From assembly GCA_032209605.1 (NCBI GenBank), contig JASFXZ010000013.1, positions 12,111,901 to 12,175,900 of the forward strand: a DNA stretch of 64,000 nt. Direction: 5' to 3'. Positions 24,305 to 32,182 of this stretch are shown piece by piece. The stretch is from Mactromeris polynyma. Its lineage: Eukaryota; Mollusca; Bivalvia; Venerida; Mactridae. The notes under the pieces are model-generated. The model did no database searches and was not told the DNA's origin. It saw nothing but the letters and a program-made list of their open reading frames with translations. Positions within the stretch are counted from its first letter, which is position 1, and every line of letters starts with the position of its first letter. The position numbers and the translations under genes are program-made.

Positions 24305-24640
24305 GTTTTTAAACAACGTTTGTATGATAACAGCTTACAGATATGGCATACACGATTAACTAATTCGAGCAGATCCGTATTTTATAAAGAAATAATTCAT
24401 TTTGGTTTCCAAAAATTCCTTAATACTCTAGATATTCCTAAATTTAGAATTGCTATGACTAGACTTGTTGTATCATCTCATAACCTAAGAATAGAATCTG
24501 GCAGATGGCAAAGACTAAAACTAGAAAGAGAAAATAGAACATGTTTTTATTGTGATAAGTTGGAAGACGAATATCATTTCATTCTCGAATGTGAACTTTA
24601 TAATGAACTCCGTAAACTGTATAATATAAAATCTATATAA
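24305..24640 (+). pseudogene. LINE (non-LTR retrotransposon) 3' remnant, C-terminal zinc-binding region
   Basis: An open frame ending at 24640 encodes about 110 aa with the pattern SSHNLRIESGRW, then CFYCDKLEDEYHFILEC. The CxxC...HxxxxC knuckle following an LR.E.GR.. motif is typical of the extreme C-terminus of LINE reverse transcriptases. No RT domain is present, so this is a 5'-truncated dead copy. Its position between exons 2 and 3 of LRRFIP argues that it is an intronic insertion. Identification rests on motif memory only; the clade cannot be named. Confidence 0.7.
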
Positions 24641-24834
24641 TTTCTAAATTGTAACTTTGATTTTGAAAATCATCTGATCAATACATTGTATTGTAAAAAC
24701 TTGTCTGCTTTGATTCTGTACTGTTTGATTATTCTGAAAGCAATTTCGTTTACACATCCATATATGTATTATATACCAGAAGATATTGTATAATAGTATC
24801 CATGTAATATGTGTTGTTGTTGTTATTGTTACAG

Positions 24835-24876
24835 GATGAAGATAAACAGAAAGGATTACAGCAAGGTTCTGAAAAG
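24835..24876 (+). CDS. LRRFIP exon 3 (residues 56-69), small linker exon
   Basis: This 14-codon exon encodes DEDKQKGLQQGSEK. It is bounded by TTACAG and GTTTGT, phase 0. In the vertebrate genes this region, just after the ERQQKE helix, is built from small exons that are often skipped, so this one may also be alternatively used. Skipping keeps frame. Confidence 0.78.
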
Positions 24877-25060
24877 GTTTGTTTTTATTTCTCAACATTT
24901 GTGTGTTTGAGATGATAAGCAGTAATGTCTTTGATGTAAGGTATATTATAAATAAAATCCTTTCTGTATAGGTAAATCTATTAAAAATAGGAATTTCATA
25001 TGCAGACAATATTAAGTTATCAGACAATTGAATATTAATTATTTTTCTGGATGATTTCAG

Positions 25061-25165
25061 AGTTTATCTGGTTATTCGGGGTCACGGAGGGGCAGCGATG
25101 ATTCTACAGGTTCGGACATGTCAAGTTCATCACGAGATCCAAAGGATCAGGTCAGACTGGTTAAG
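25061..25165 (+). CDS. LRRFIP exon 4 (residues 70-104), serine-rich linker
   Basis: This is a 35-codon exon between GATTTCAG and GTAGGT. It starts SLSGYSGSRRGSDDSTGSDM and ends SSSSRDPKDQVRLVK. The SGSRRGS and DLKDQ-like elements match the serine-rich linker of LRRFIP2, which precedes the coiled coil. RRGS is a basophilic kinase consensus. An inner GT after DPKDQ (GTCAGA) could serve as an alternative donor but would drop VRLVK. Confidence 0.92.
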
Positions 25166-25208
25166 GTAGGTGCTGTGCAGTGCTATGTTCATAATATTAC
25201 GACATCAC

Positions 25209-25829
25209 ACAGGGTTCGCACAGGTCTTGAAAAGTCCTCGAATTTCATGCCCACTCATGCCAAAAAATTTCTTAAAAAGTACTTGAATTTTGAAAACAAA
25301 CAATTTTTGGTAAATTGCCCTTGAATTCTTCTGAACCGAATACGAAAGGGACAAAAAATAACAAACGTACCACAGATGATCAAAAATGCGAAAAAATGAC
25401 AGAGCTATTTTCGGCAGGACCTACCGCTGAGTAGGCGATAATATGGTAATACAGTACGGTATGGTTGTCAACAGGTTTTATGCCCACTTAAAGTAATTCC
25501 CATGCTGCGTAATTTTATGTTGATGGTTGACTTGAAACTTGAAAAATACACTGGATCCTTCCTTCTCTATACCAAAAAAAATTAACATTTTTTGTCCTTG
25601 AAATGGGAAAAGTACTTGAATAGTCCTTGAAAAGTACTTGAATAGTCCTTGAAAAGTACTTGAATAGCCCTTGAAAAGTACTTGAATAGTCCTTGAAAAG
25701 TACTTGAATAGCCCTTGAAAAGTACTTGAATAGTCCTTGAAAAGTACTTGAATAGCCCTTGAAAAGTACTTGAATAGTCCTTGAAAAGTACTTGAATTTA
25801 TTTGGGGAAGTTCTGTATGAACCATGTCA
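25209..25829. mobile_element. CAGGGTTC-ended hAT-like element with an internal 22-bp array
   Basis: The left end is CAGGGTTCGCACAGG, and the right end resembles the complement of CATGGTTCATACAGAA. It is related in style to the 20466-21353 element (shared CTTGAAAAGTCCTTGAAT words). At 25615-25800 the 22-mer AGTCCTTGAAAAGTACTTGA + AT is repeated about 8 times, with an AGCCC variant in alternate units. Confidence 0.7.
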
Positions 25830-26120
25830 CATTTCCAACTTTTTATTATTACTAATTGTTTGTACTGTGGTATGTAATCAGACATTTCTGGTCAGACAAC
25901 GACATACAGGCTTTGTGAAATATACCGGTAAGTGTGCTGCTGTTAATATCAAATAGAATATACTTACTTTGTGTTAAACTTTCCTCATTAAAATGAAAGT
26001 AAATACATCAATTATGTAACTGATAATACATTCTGATGTTGACATAAGTTTACTGACTGCTTGCTTAATTTTCTAAGTATCAAACTGTTAGTCATTTCCA
26101 CATCTACTGTACATAATCAA

Positions 26121-26382
26121 CAAGGTCCAGTGGTTAGTGCGCTGGACTTGTAACCCGGCGATCCGGGTTTGATTCCCAGTCGCGGCAGGTCATACCCTTC
26201 CATGAAAATTCGATAAAAATGTTGATTTTCCTCCTCATGTGGAGAAGTTACCGGCTCCTTGTGGAAGGGTAAGTTAGTACTGGTTAGATTTCAGTCCAGG
26301 AAAAACTGGTTAGGTGAACCGGCCGCCGTATATAATTGAAATATCGTTGAGAAACGGCGTTAAACCCGATGAAACAAACATA
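26121..26382 (+). mobile_element. tRNA-headed SINE, family B copy 1
   Basis: The head has GTCCAGTGGTTAGTGCGC (A box), anticodon loop CTTGTAA (Thr-like TGT) and GGGTTTGATTCCC (B box). The body includes TGTGGAGAAGTTACCGGCTC and GTGAACCGGCCGCCG, and the tail is GGCGTTAAACCCGATGAAAC. A full second copy is at 46504-46776. Confidence 0.85.
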
Positions 26383-26616
26383 AATGCTGAGATGTTACAA
26401 TTGCTGGTCACTCCAGATCCAAAATGGATTTCGGTAAATTCACTGAAATTCAGTGGAGTTCGGTAAGGTAACGGACCCTTTATCGAAAGGTTAACCAATC
26501 CGCATCAAAATTTCAAACTTTGTTCGGTTGAAGAGAAATTGCCTTATTGGTTAACGTTACGTAAGATTTGATTGGTTTACACAACACTGATATGCAAATA
26601 GCAAAACCATGTTACT
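26383..26616 (-). repeat. Interspersed repeat K, copy 1
   Basis: The reverse complement of this stretch matches 63502-63738 closely. Shared landmarks are AAGAGAAATTGCCTT, ATTGGTTTACACAACAC, TATGCAAATAGCAAAACCATG and GGTCACTCCAGATCCAAAATGG. It directly abuts the 3' end of the SINE B copy. No complete protein is present. Confidence 0.75.
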
Positions 26617-26804
26617 AAGGCTGTACCAAAAAATCATTAATTGATTAAAAAACAACTGCAGTAAAGCACCAAAGATGTTCAGAGTGTTTCAGAGAAAGAA
26701 CATGACAATAGTAAAGGTATTGCAAAAGAAACATAAGGCAACACTAACCATGCTATAATGGTTGCTCAAATTCTCAGTGACACTTTGTGTACACATATTT
26801 ACAG

Positions 26805-26975
26805 AACCAGTTACGAGATCTCGAGGAGAAATATAAGGCTGCTATGGTAACAAATGCTCAACTAGATAATGTGAAAACCAGTCATGTGTTCCAACTAGAA
26901 CTGCTTAAAGAACAAATAGAGGAACAGGAGGAAGCTATGATAGAAGTACAGAGAGAGTATAAAGATAAATGTCGG
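26805..26975 (+). CDS. LRRFIP exon 5 (residues 105-161), first coiled coil
   Basis: This is a 57-codon exon bounded by TTTACAG and GTAAGT, phase 0. It begins NQLRDLEEKYKAAMVTNAQL and has the EEKYxxAMVxNAQLDNxK motif, an LRRFIP family hallmark. It continues LKEQIEEQEEAMIEVQREYK with heptad spacing of Leu/Ile. This is the coiled-coil region that in the family mediates dimerisation and partner binding (Flightless-I LRR, Dishevelled). No intron repeats intrude on the splice sites. Confidence 0.97.
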
Positions 26976-27044
26976 GTAAGTGATGTATCACTAAGATATC
27001 AGGCTCCTCTTCAATTTTGTTGTTTGTCAAGTTCACAATTTTAT

Positions 27045-27370
27045 GCCTCCCCCCTCCATATATATATGGGGGGCCATTAAGAGTTGCACCTGTCCGTGGG
27101 TCTTCAGTTTCTTGTTTGGGCTATAACTTTATTATTGATGGAGGGATTTCAAAAAATAACTTTGCATATTTGATACCCATTACAAGATGGAGTGTTGCAG
27201 GCAAGGTTTAAGGTCACTGTTACTCACAATAGAATTTTCTTGTCCAGGCTATAACTTCATTATGGATTGAGAGATTTCAATCTAACTTGGCACATGTGAT
27301 CACCATAACTAAATTGGATAGAAAGAAGTGTTGAAATGGAGGGTAAAATTATATGAAGGATTAACAGTCT
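27045..27370 (+). repeat. Dispersed two-unit repeat (TATAACTT-type)
   Basis: Two diverged units occur in tandem. Each has GGCTATAACTT(T/C)ATTAT, GAGGGATTTCA / GAGAGATTTCA and ACTTTGCATATTTGAT / ACTTGGCACATGTGAT. It is preceded by CCCCCCTCCATATATATATG. The style matches common bivalve dispersed repeats. Non-coding. Confidence 0.55.
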
Positions 27371-27478
27371 CTAATAGAACAGGGAATTTTTTTACTCTAT
27401 AATGAAATAATTTTCAACTTTATTTGTGACGTACCGACTTTATGTATGTTATATTAATGATTTTATTTTTTATTTCAG

Positions 27479-27571
27479 GATTTTGAATTATTAAAAAGAG
27501 ATTTTGAAGCATTAAAATTGGAAAGTGATGGTTTGAAGCAACAAATTGATTTAAAAGATAAATTAATAAAG
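27479..27571 (+). CDS. LRRFIP exon 6 (residues 162-192), coiled coil
   Basis: This 31-codon exon lies between TATTTCAG and GTACAT, phase 0. It encodes DFELLKRDFEALKLESDGLK followed by QQIDLKDKLIK. The coiled coil is continuous from exon 5, corresponding to the segment that ends in LKxRDELIEK in LRRFIP2. The vertebrate genes carry extra coiled-coil exons here that are not seen in this window. Confidence 0.93.
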
Positions 27572-27779
27572 GTACATGCTGGTATATAAGAACTTTTTAT
27601 AATCTGTAATATTGAAATTGGTAGTTATATTATCATAGAATGCTAAACGTCGGAAGGTGTTAAAAAAGCGATTAGTGATGAATGTTTATGGTTGGAATTG
27701 AGTACAACTTTATTTTATGTAGTTTTGATCTTTAATATTGTTGAAATGGAAAACAATTGCCATTACTTGAACCTATTAA

Positions 27780-28320
27780 ACAATGTCCCTGGGTCCAATT
27801 ATGGAAATTCCTTGTGGATTCTCTAGAGGCTGCATATAACTTGATCAGAATGTTTGTCTAAATCAGATGCAAGTTCAGTTCGGTGCTGTTCGAGTCAAAA
27901 AGTAAGTCACGGGTCAAATCATAGAAAATCCTCATGGACTTTCTGGAGTGGCAAAATGACCTGAGCAACATGAAACATCATCAAGTTGTTTGTCTTAATA
28001 AAATGCACATCATGTTCGATGCTGAGTCATATTGGTTCAAGAACTGGTCACTGAGTCAATTCAAAGAAAATCCTTGTGGACTCCCTAGTCTTTCTGGGTA
28101 CTCGGGCAGGCCATGTTGGACCATCTTGGCCCTCTTGTGTTTTTATTTCTCTGAAGGAGGAGCATATTGCCGCTGCATCATAAGTCTGTGTTAGTACATG
28201 CGTCAGTCTGTCTGTCCAGCATTCATGTCTGTTCAATTTCTTAACAACCACTGAGCAGAATTCAGTGAAACTAAATGGGAAGCTTCACTACCAAGAAGAG
28301 ATGTACATATTGTCTGCATG
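27780..28320 (+). repeat. Diverged tandem repeat (AAATCCTNRTGGACT-type) and adjoining dispersed repeat
   Basis: Three diverged units at 27780-28110 share GTCAA(T)T...GAAAATCCTTGTGGACT...TAG, TTGTCT(T)AAT and CGATGCTG/CGGTGCTG. A second block at 28150-28320 (GGAGGAGCATATTGCCGCTG) looks like another dispersed repeat end. No exon. The open frame immediately upstream of exon 7 is intronic. Confidence 0.5.
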
Positions 28321-28498
28321 ATCCAGTTGGATGATTTTTCTATACTCTATACTACCGATAATTTCTTGTGTTGACACCATATTTATATTATTCGCCCTGT
28401 TTAACTTCATGTACTTTGCAGGTATTAGCATCAAGGTGTACATTTATATATTAACGCATTTGGTAGTCTGTGGTTTTGCATTTTACAATTTGTTTCAG

Positions 28499-28652
28499 GA
28501 AAGTGGATTAGTCATAGCAACCACAGATGATGGAAATTTCTGTTTGTCAAGGTGCTCAGATTTGTTTGATGTCCCGGTCACAGAGATGGGGTCTGCTATC
28601 ATATCAGAGGAAGCTGCTGATCTTCTTAAAAAAGCAGGGGAAGGAACTCTAG
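28499..28652 (+). CDS. LRRFIP exon 7, short-isoform form (residues 193-244, split codon)
   Basis: The acceptor is TTTGTTTCAG. The exon begins ESGLVIATTDDGNF, and later has ISEEAADLLKKAGEGTL. Vertebrate LRRFIP2 has GLVI...SQEAAQVLESAGEGPLD here, and LRRFIP1 has a GDGTL motif at the same place. The donor CTAG|GTAAAA after 28652 leaves one base (phase 1). Joined to 42138 it gives GEGTL-D-DKLKK, matching the family's GxGxLDxRLKKL. If the donor is ignored, the frame remains open for 3.5 kb (see the long-isoform entry). Confidence 0.93.
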
Positions 28653-31600
28653 GTAAAACCGATTTCAATCGCAAAAATGACAATTGTTATGTTAAACAAA
28701 ATCAGGATAGTCAGTTGACTGATCCAGAGACAAAAAATGATGAAACCAATGGGAATAAGTTCAGTAGTTCAGATGATGATGTAGAACATAGTGAATTATC
28801 TATGGTTTCTGATACTACTGTTGAAACACAAGCAGATAATAATGAAATTATTGATGTTGTTGATAAAAGTTATGCTAATGAAAATGATGTTAGTACATGT
28901 ATTGATTCTGTAGCTATTGATGATGTTGATAACAAGCATGCAAGTGGAGTGGTTCCAGTAGCAGAGGTAAGTGAAAGACAAAGAATGATTGATGCCTCTG
29001 ATGAAGAGTCAGATGAGAATGATGTCTTCTTTGAAAGTAAGAGTGAAATATCTCCAGATGGAGTTCAGTGTGAGTCTAGTAGTAAAGCTGAGAATGAGTT
29101 ACATCCTCCTGACAGTGGTGTAGATGTGGTTGATGAACATGTTGAGAATGAGTCCAATGAAGTTCCAGAAAATCTAGTTGAAGAGAAAGATACAATTTTA
29201 GCTCAAAAGTCTGATACAGAGATTGGTGAAGTATATGATAGAGAGAATGATTGTGTGGATAAGACAGAAAATATTTCTGAAAAAGAGACTAGTGATGTCG
29301 AATGTGTGGTTAGGGAGAAAGAATGTGAAGGAGAGGTTGGGGAAGAGAGGATATGCTCAGTTGATAATGTGGATGAGGTAATTGATTTACCACAGGAGCC
29401 TGAAACTGAATGCAGTCCAATAGGGCCTGTGAATGAAAGTGGTACTGGCAAGAATATAAGTGCAAATGATGCAGGTGTTATATTTTGTATTGAAGATTCA
29501 GATGCTGTTTTTTCTGAACTTGTTTCTGAAACTTTGGAGAAAAATAGAAATGACATAAATAATGTCAACCCTGATTCTAAGAAGACTGCTAAATTGGGTG
29601 ATGATTTAGATTGCCAACAGGACTTTCCTAGTGTTAGCTGTATAAGCTGTGAGAGTGATGTCACATATAATAGTGAATCAGAGGATGAGTTGTTCCAAGA
29701 AGCTGAACTAAATGCGGGTAAATCTAATCAATCTGAATCGTTAACTAATCCTGAGCATAGTAATAAAGATAATGATAAAAATGGGAATGAGCTGAATGAT
29801 GAACTTGTAAGTATTGGTGGTTCTGCTGATGTAAATGTTAGTGGTATTGGTCTTGAACATAGTGGGTCTGCCATTCCTTTATGTTCTAGCATTAGCAGTG
29901 AGTCCGACTTAGAGGATAGTTTTGGGATGAATAGATCAAATGGAAAAGATATAGGGAAGCACTTTGATGAGGTTTCCATTGACAAGGGTATGGTCATTTG
30001 TGATGTTAGTGGTTTTGTTTCTGAGTGTGATAGGGATATTTCTCTTGGGCAGTCTGACGAGGTATTCATTTCTTCTCCTCTAGATGAGCTTAGAGCTGAC
30101 ATAAGTCTGAATGTTTTTGCTAGAGATTATGTCAAAGGTGTTATTCAGAAGACTGTGGATCTGTATAATAAAGATACTGAACAAGATAAAATTACAGTCA
30201 AAAAGAAGTCTGTATCTGCAGAAGATATTTCCATTTCTGTCAGTAAAAGACACTACTCAGAAGATCTGATAGATTCTGCATCTTCTGTTTTTACTCAGAA
30301 AATGTCATCTGGGTCTGTTGAGATACTGAGTCCTTTTCTTGGAGTTCCATCAGAAGGAACAGATAACCAATCATTCTTTTCTTGCAAGGTTGAAACTGAC
30401 CTAGATGTTAAGAATGCCTCTGAAAGGGGTAATACACTTTCAGCAGAATCAATGAGGTCCACAATATCTGGTTTTGCAGTGTGTTATACTGGTTTGGAAG
30501 GTATATCTGATGTAGATTCTGATAGTGATGGTGAAGATACTATACCATCTGCTGATTCTAAACCTCTTGAATTGTGTCCAGACTTTACTATCATGCCAAT
30601 GAACATACCAATGCAACCAGGTACATCTGTCAGTTTATCAAATGATATAGAAGATAGGGAAGAATCTAAAAATGAAGAAGTTGCTATGCATACCAATGCT
30701 GAAGACAAATTTACTGAAGAAACAACTGATAGCAATAAAGTTGATAAAGTGTCTATTTCTGATAAAATGGACACTGATACTTTCATTGAAAATGAGACAG
30801 GTCAGTTGAATAGCACGAAAAATGATTCACTGGACATCCTAGAAATTAAGGATGATTCAGATGGAGAGTCAATAAATAGAGAGGGTACTGAAGTAGACTG
30901 TGAAAACGAAGATGAGAATTGTCAAAATAAGTCATCCGATGTAAAGATACCTGAAACTAACAATGTGATGCCAGTAGATGCTGAAGAAAAAGTTGAAAAC
31001 ATAGAAGAAAACTTACCAAAAAGTCAGTCACTGGATGATAAAGCGGACAAGTGCATTAATTGTGAAGAACAACCTAGTGAGGCAGCAACACCATCCACGA
31101 AAGATGATACTGACAAGGCAATTAAGGATCAGGTTGATGGATCTGAGGAAAAGCTTGATGAATTAAAATCTGAGAAGACTGGAACTGATGTAGGTGATAA
31201 AGAAGGAGATGAAAAAGATGCAAACAATAAGGAAAGTGATACTTTCATTGAAAATGAGACAGGTCAGTTGAATAGCACGAACAATGATTCACTGGACATA
31301 CTAGAAATTAAGGATGATTCAGGTGGAGAGTCAATAAATAGAGAGGGTACTGAAGTAGACAGTGAGAACGAAGACGAGAATTGTCAAAATAAGTCATCCG
31401 ATGTAAAGATACCTGAAACTAACAATGTGATGCCAGTAGATGCTGAAGAAAAAGTTGAAAACATAGAAGAAAACTTACCAAAAAGTCAGTCACTGGATGA
31501 TAAAGCAGACAAGTGCATTAATTGTGAAGAACAACCTAGTGAGGCAGCAAAACCATCCACGAAAGAAGATACTGACAAGGCAATTAAGGATCAGGTTGAT

Positions 31601-32182
31601 GGATCTGAGGAAAAGCTTGATGAATTAAAATCTGAGAAGACTGGAACTGCTGTAGGTGATAAAGAAGGAGATGAAAAAGATGCAAACAATAAGGAAAGTG
31701 ATAATGAAAAAACAGAAGATATTACTGAAGAGAAGGAGGGAATTGTTATCCAAGGAGCACATGGTGGTCAGAGTGATGATGATGATGAAGAAGATGGATC
31801 AGGAATCAGTCTCTCTGACGATGACATTCTTGCTGATTTGAAGAAATGTGATGATGACAGTGGTGTCAAAGACTCCACAGATGTAACTAAGGTGCAGTAT
31901 AAAACCATGGATAAGAATGAGAAAGAACATTTAGTGAAGGATGCGAAGGAAAATGAAGATGTCTGGGTTAAGCAAGAAAAGTCAATCAGTGATAAAGGGG
32001 GTGAAGAACAACAAGCCAAAGCTAGCTTGAGTGCAAATAATTCAGGGGACAGGCGATCTGGTGAAGTCACACCTACTGATGAGGATGGACAGGACCTTGA
32101 ATCTGTTTTGAGCAGAAAACAGTCCAAGAAAAAGAGTAAGAAGAAAAATGCTAAAGAAAAAGAGGAATGTCTGTTAAGTTAA
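28499..32182 (+). CDS. LRRFIP long alternative terminal exon: acidic C-terminal extension ending in CaaX
   Basis: Reading through the exon 7 donor leaves a single uninterrupted frame of 1,227 codons to TAA at 32180-32182. With exons 1-6 it gives a 1,419-aa protein. The extension is rich in Glu, Asp, Ser and Asn, with almost no predicted globular sequence. It includes a 154-aa tandem duplication (30776-31699) and repeated acidic Ser-Glu-Asp clusters. It ends with RKQSKKKSKKKNAKEKEE and then CLLS. Such a disordered acidic extension with a Lys-rich end is also described for the long (GCF2/TRIP) form of vertebrate LRRFIP1. CLLS fits C-a-a-X with X = Ser (farnesyltransferase type). The reading frame is certain; use as a terminal exon is inferred from its length, coding bias and the LRRFIP1 parallel. 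The 56 open codons upstream of 28499 are intronic. Confidence 0.9.
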   Translation, partial: ESGLVIATTDDGNFCLSRCSDLFDVPVTEMGSAIISEEAADLLKKAGEGTLGKTDFNRKNDNCYVKQNQDSQLTDPETKNDETNGNKFSSSDDDVEHSELSMVSDTTVETQADNNEIIDVVDKSYANENDVSTCIDSVAIDDVDNKHASGVVPVAEVSERQRMIDASDEESDENDVFFESKSEISPDGVQCESSSKAENELHPPDSGVDVVDEHVENESNEVPENLVEEKDTILAQKSDTEIGEVYDRENDCVDKTENISEKETSDVECVVREKECEGEVGEERICSVDNVDEVIDLPQEPETECSPIGPVNESGTGKNISANDAGVIFCIEDSDAVFSELVSETLEKNRNDINNVNPDSKKTAKLGDDLDCQQDFPSVSCISCESDVTYNSESEDELFQEAELNAGKSNQSESLTNPEHSNKDNDKNGNELNDELVSIGGSADVNVSGIGLEHSGSAIPLCSSISSESDLEDSFGMNRSNGKDIGKHFDEVSIDKGMVICDVSGFVSECDRDISLGQSDEVFISSPLDELRADISLNVFARDYVKGVIQKTVDLYNKDTEQDKITVKKKSVSAEDISISVSKRHYSEDLIDSASSVFTQKMSSGSVEILSPFLGVPSEGTDNQSFFSCKVETDLDVKNASERGNTLSAESMRSTISGFAVCYTGLEGISDVDSDSDGEDTIPSADSKPLELCPDFTIMPMNIPMQPGTSVSLSNDIEDREESKNEEVAMHTNAEDKFTEETTDSNKVDKVSISDKMDTDTFIENETGQLNSTKNDSLDILEIKDDSDGESINREGTEVDCENEDENCQNKSSDVKIPETNNVMPVDAEEKVENIEENLPKSQSLDDKADKCINCEEQPSEAATPSTKDDTDKAIKDQVDGSEEKLDELKSEKTGTDVGDKEGDEKDANNKESDTFIENETGQLNSTNNDSLDILEIKDDSGGESINREGTEVDSENEDENCQNKSSDVKIPETNNVMPVDAEEKVENIEENLPKSQSLDDKADKCINCEEQPSEAAKPSTKEDTDKAIKDQVDGSEEKLDELKSEKTGTAVGDKEGDEKDANNKESDNEKTEDITEEKEGIVIQGAHGGQSDDDDEEDGSGISLSDDDILADLKKCDDDSGVKDSTDVTKVQYKTMDKNEKEHLVKDAKENEDVWVKQEKSISDKGGEEQQAKASLSANNSGDRRSGEVTPTDEDGQDLESVLSRKQSKKKSKKKNAKEKEECLLS
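30776..31699 (+). repeat. 462-bp in-frame tandem duplication inside the acidic exon
   Basis: Copy 1 is 30776-31237 and copy 2 is 31238-31699, each exactly 154 codons and beginning DTFIENETGQLNST. Only about six amino-acid differences separate them (for example K/N, D/G, C/S, T/K, D/E, D/A). The two copies abut without a linker, indicating a recent event that kept frame. Confidence 0.97.

Noticed and set aside
26125..26195. tRNA-Thr gene
   Set aside because: It has a long conserved SINE body and a second copy with target-site duplication at 46504-46776; the anticodon stem is imperfect.
28331..28498. Hydrophobic 56-residue N-terminus fused in frame to the acidic LRRFIP exon
   Set aside because: A clear acceptor (TTTGTTTCAG) lies at 28498, and ESGLVI after it aligns with the LRRFIP family; the upstream part is intron that happens to be open.
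28495..32127. Serine/leucine-rich open frames on the minus strand across the acidic exon
   Set aside because: Shadow of the Glu/Asp/Ser codons of the long + strand frame; no independent signals.
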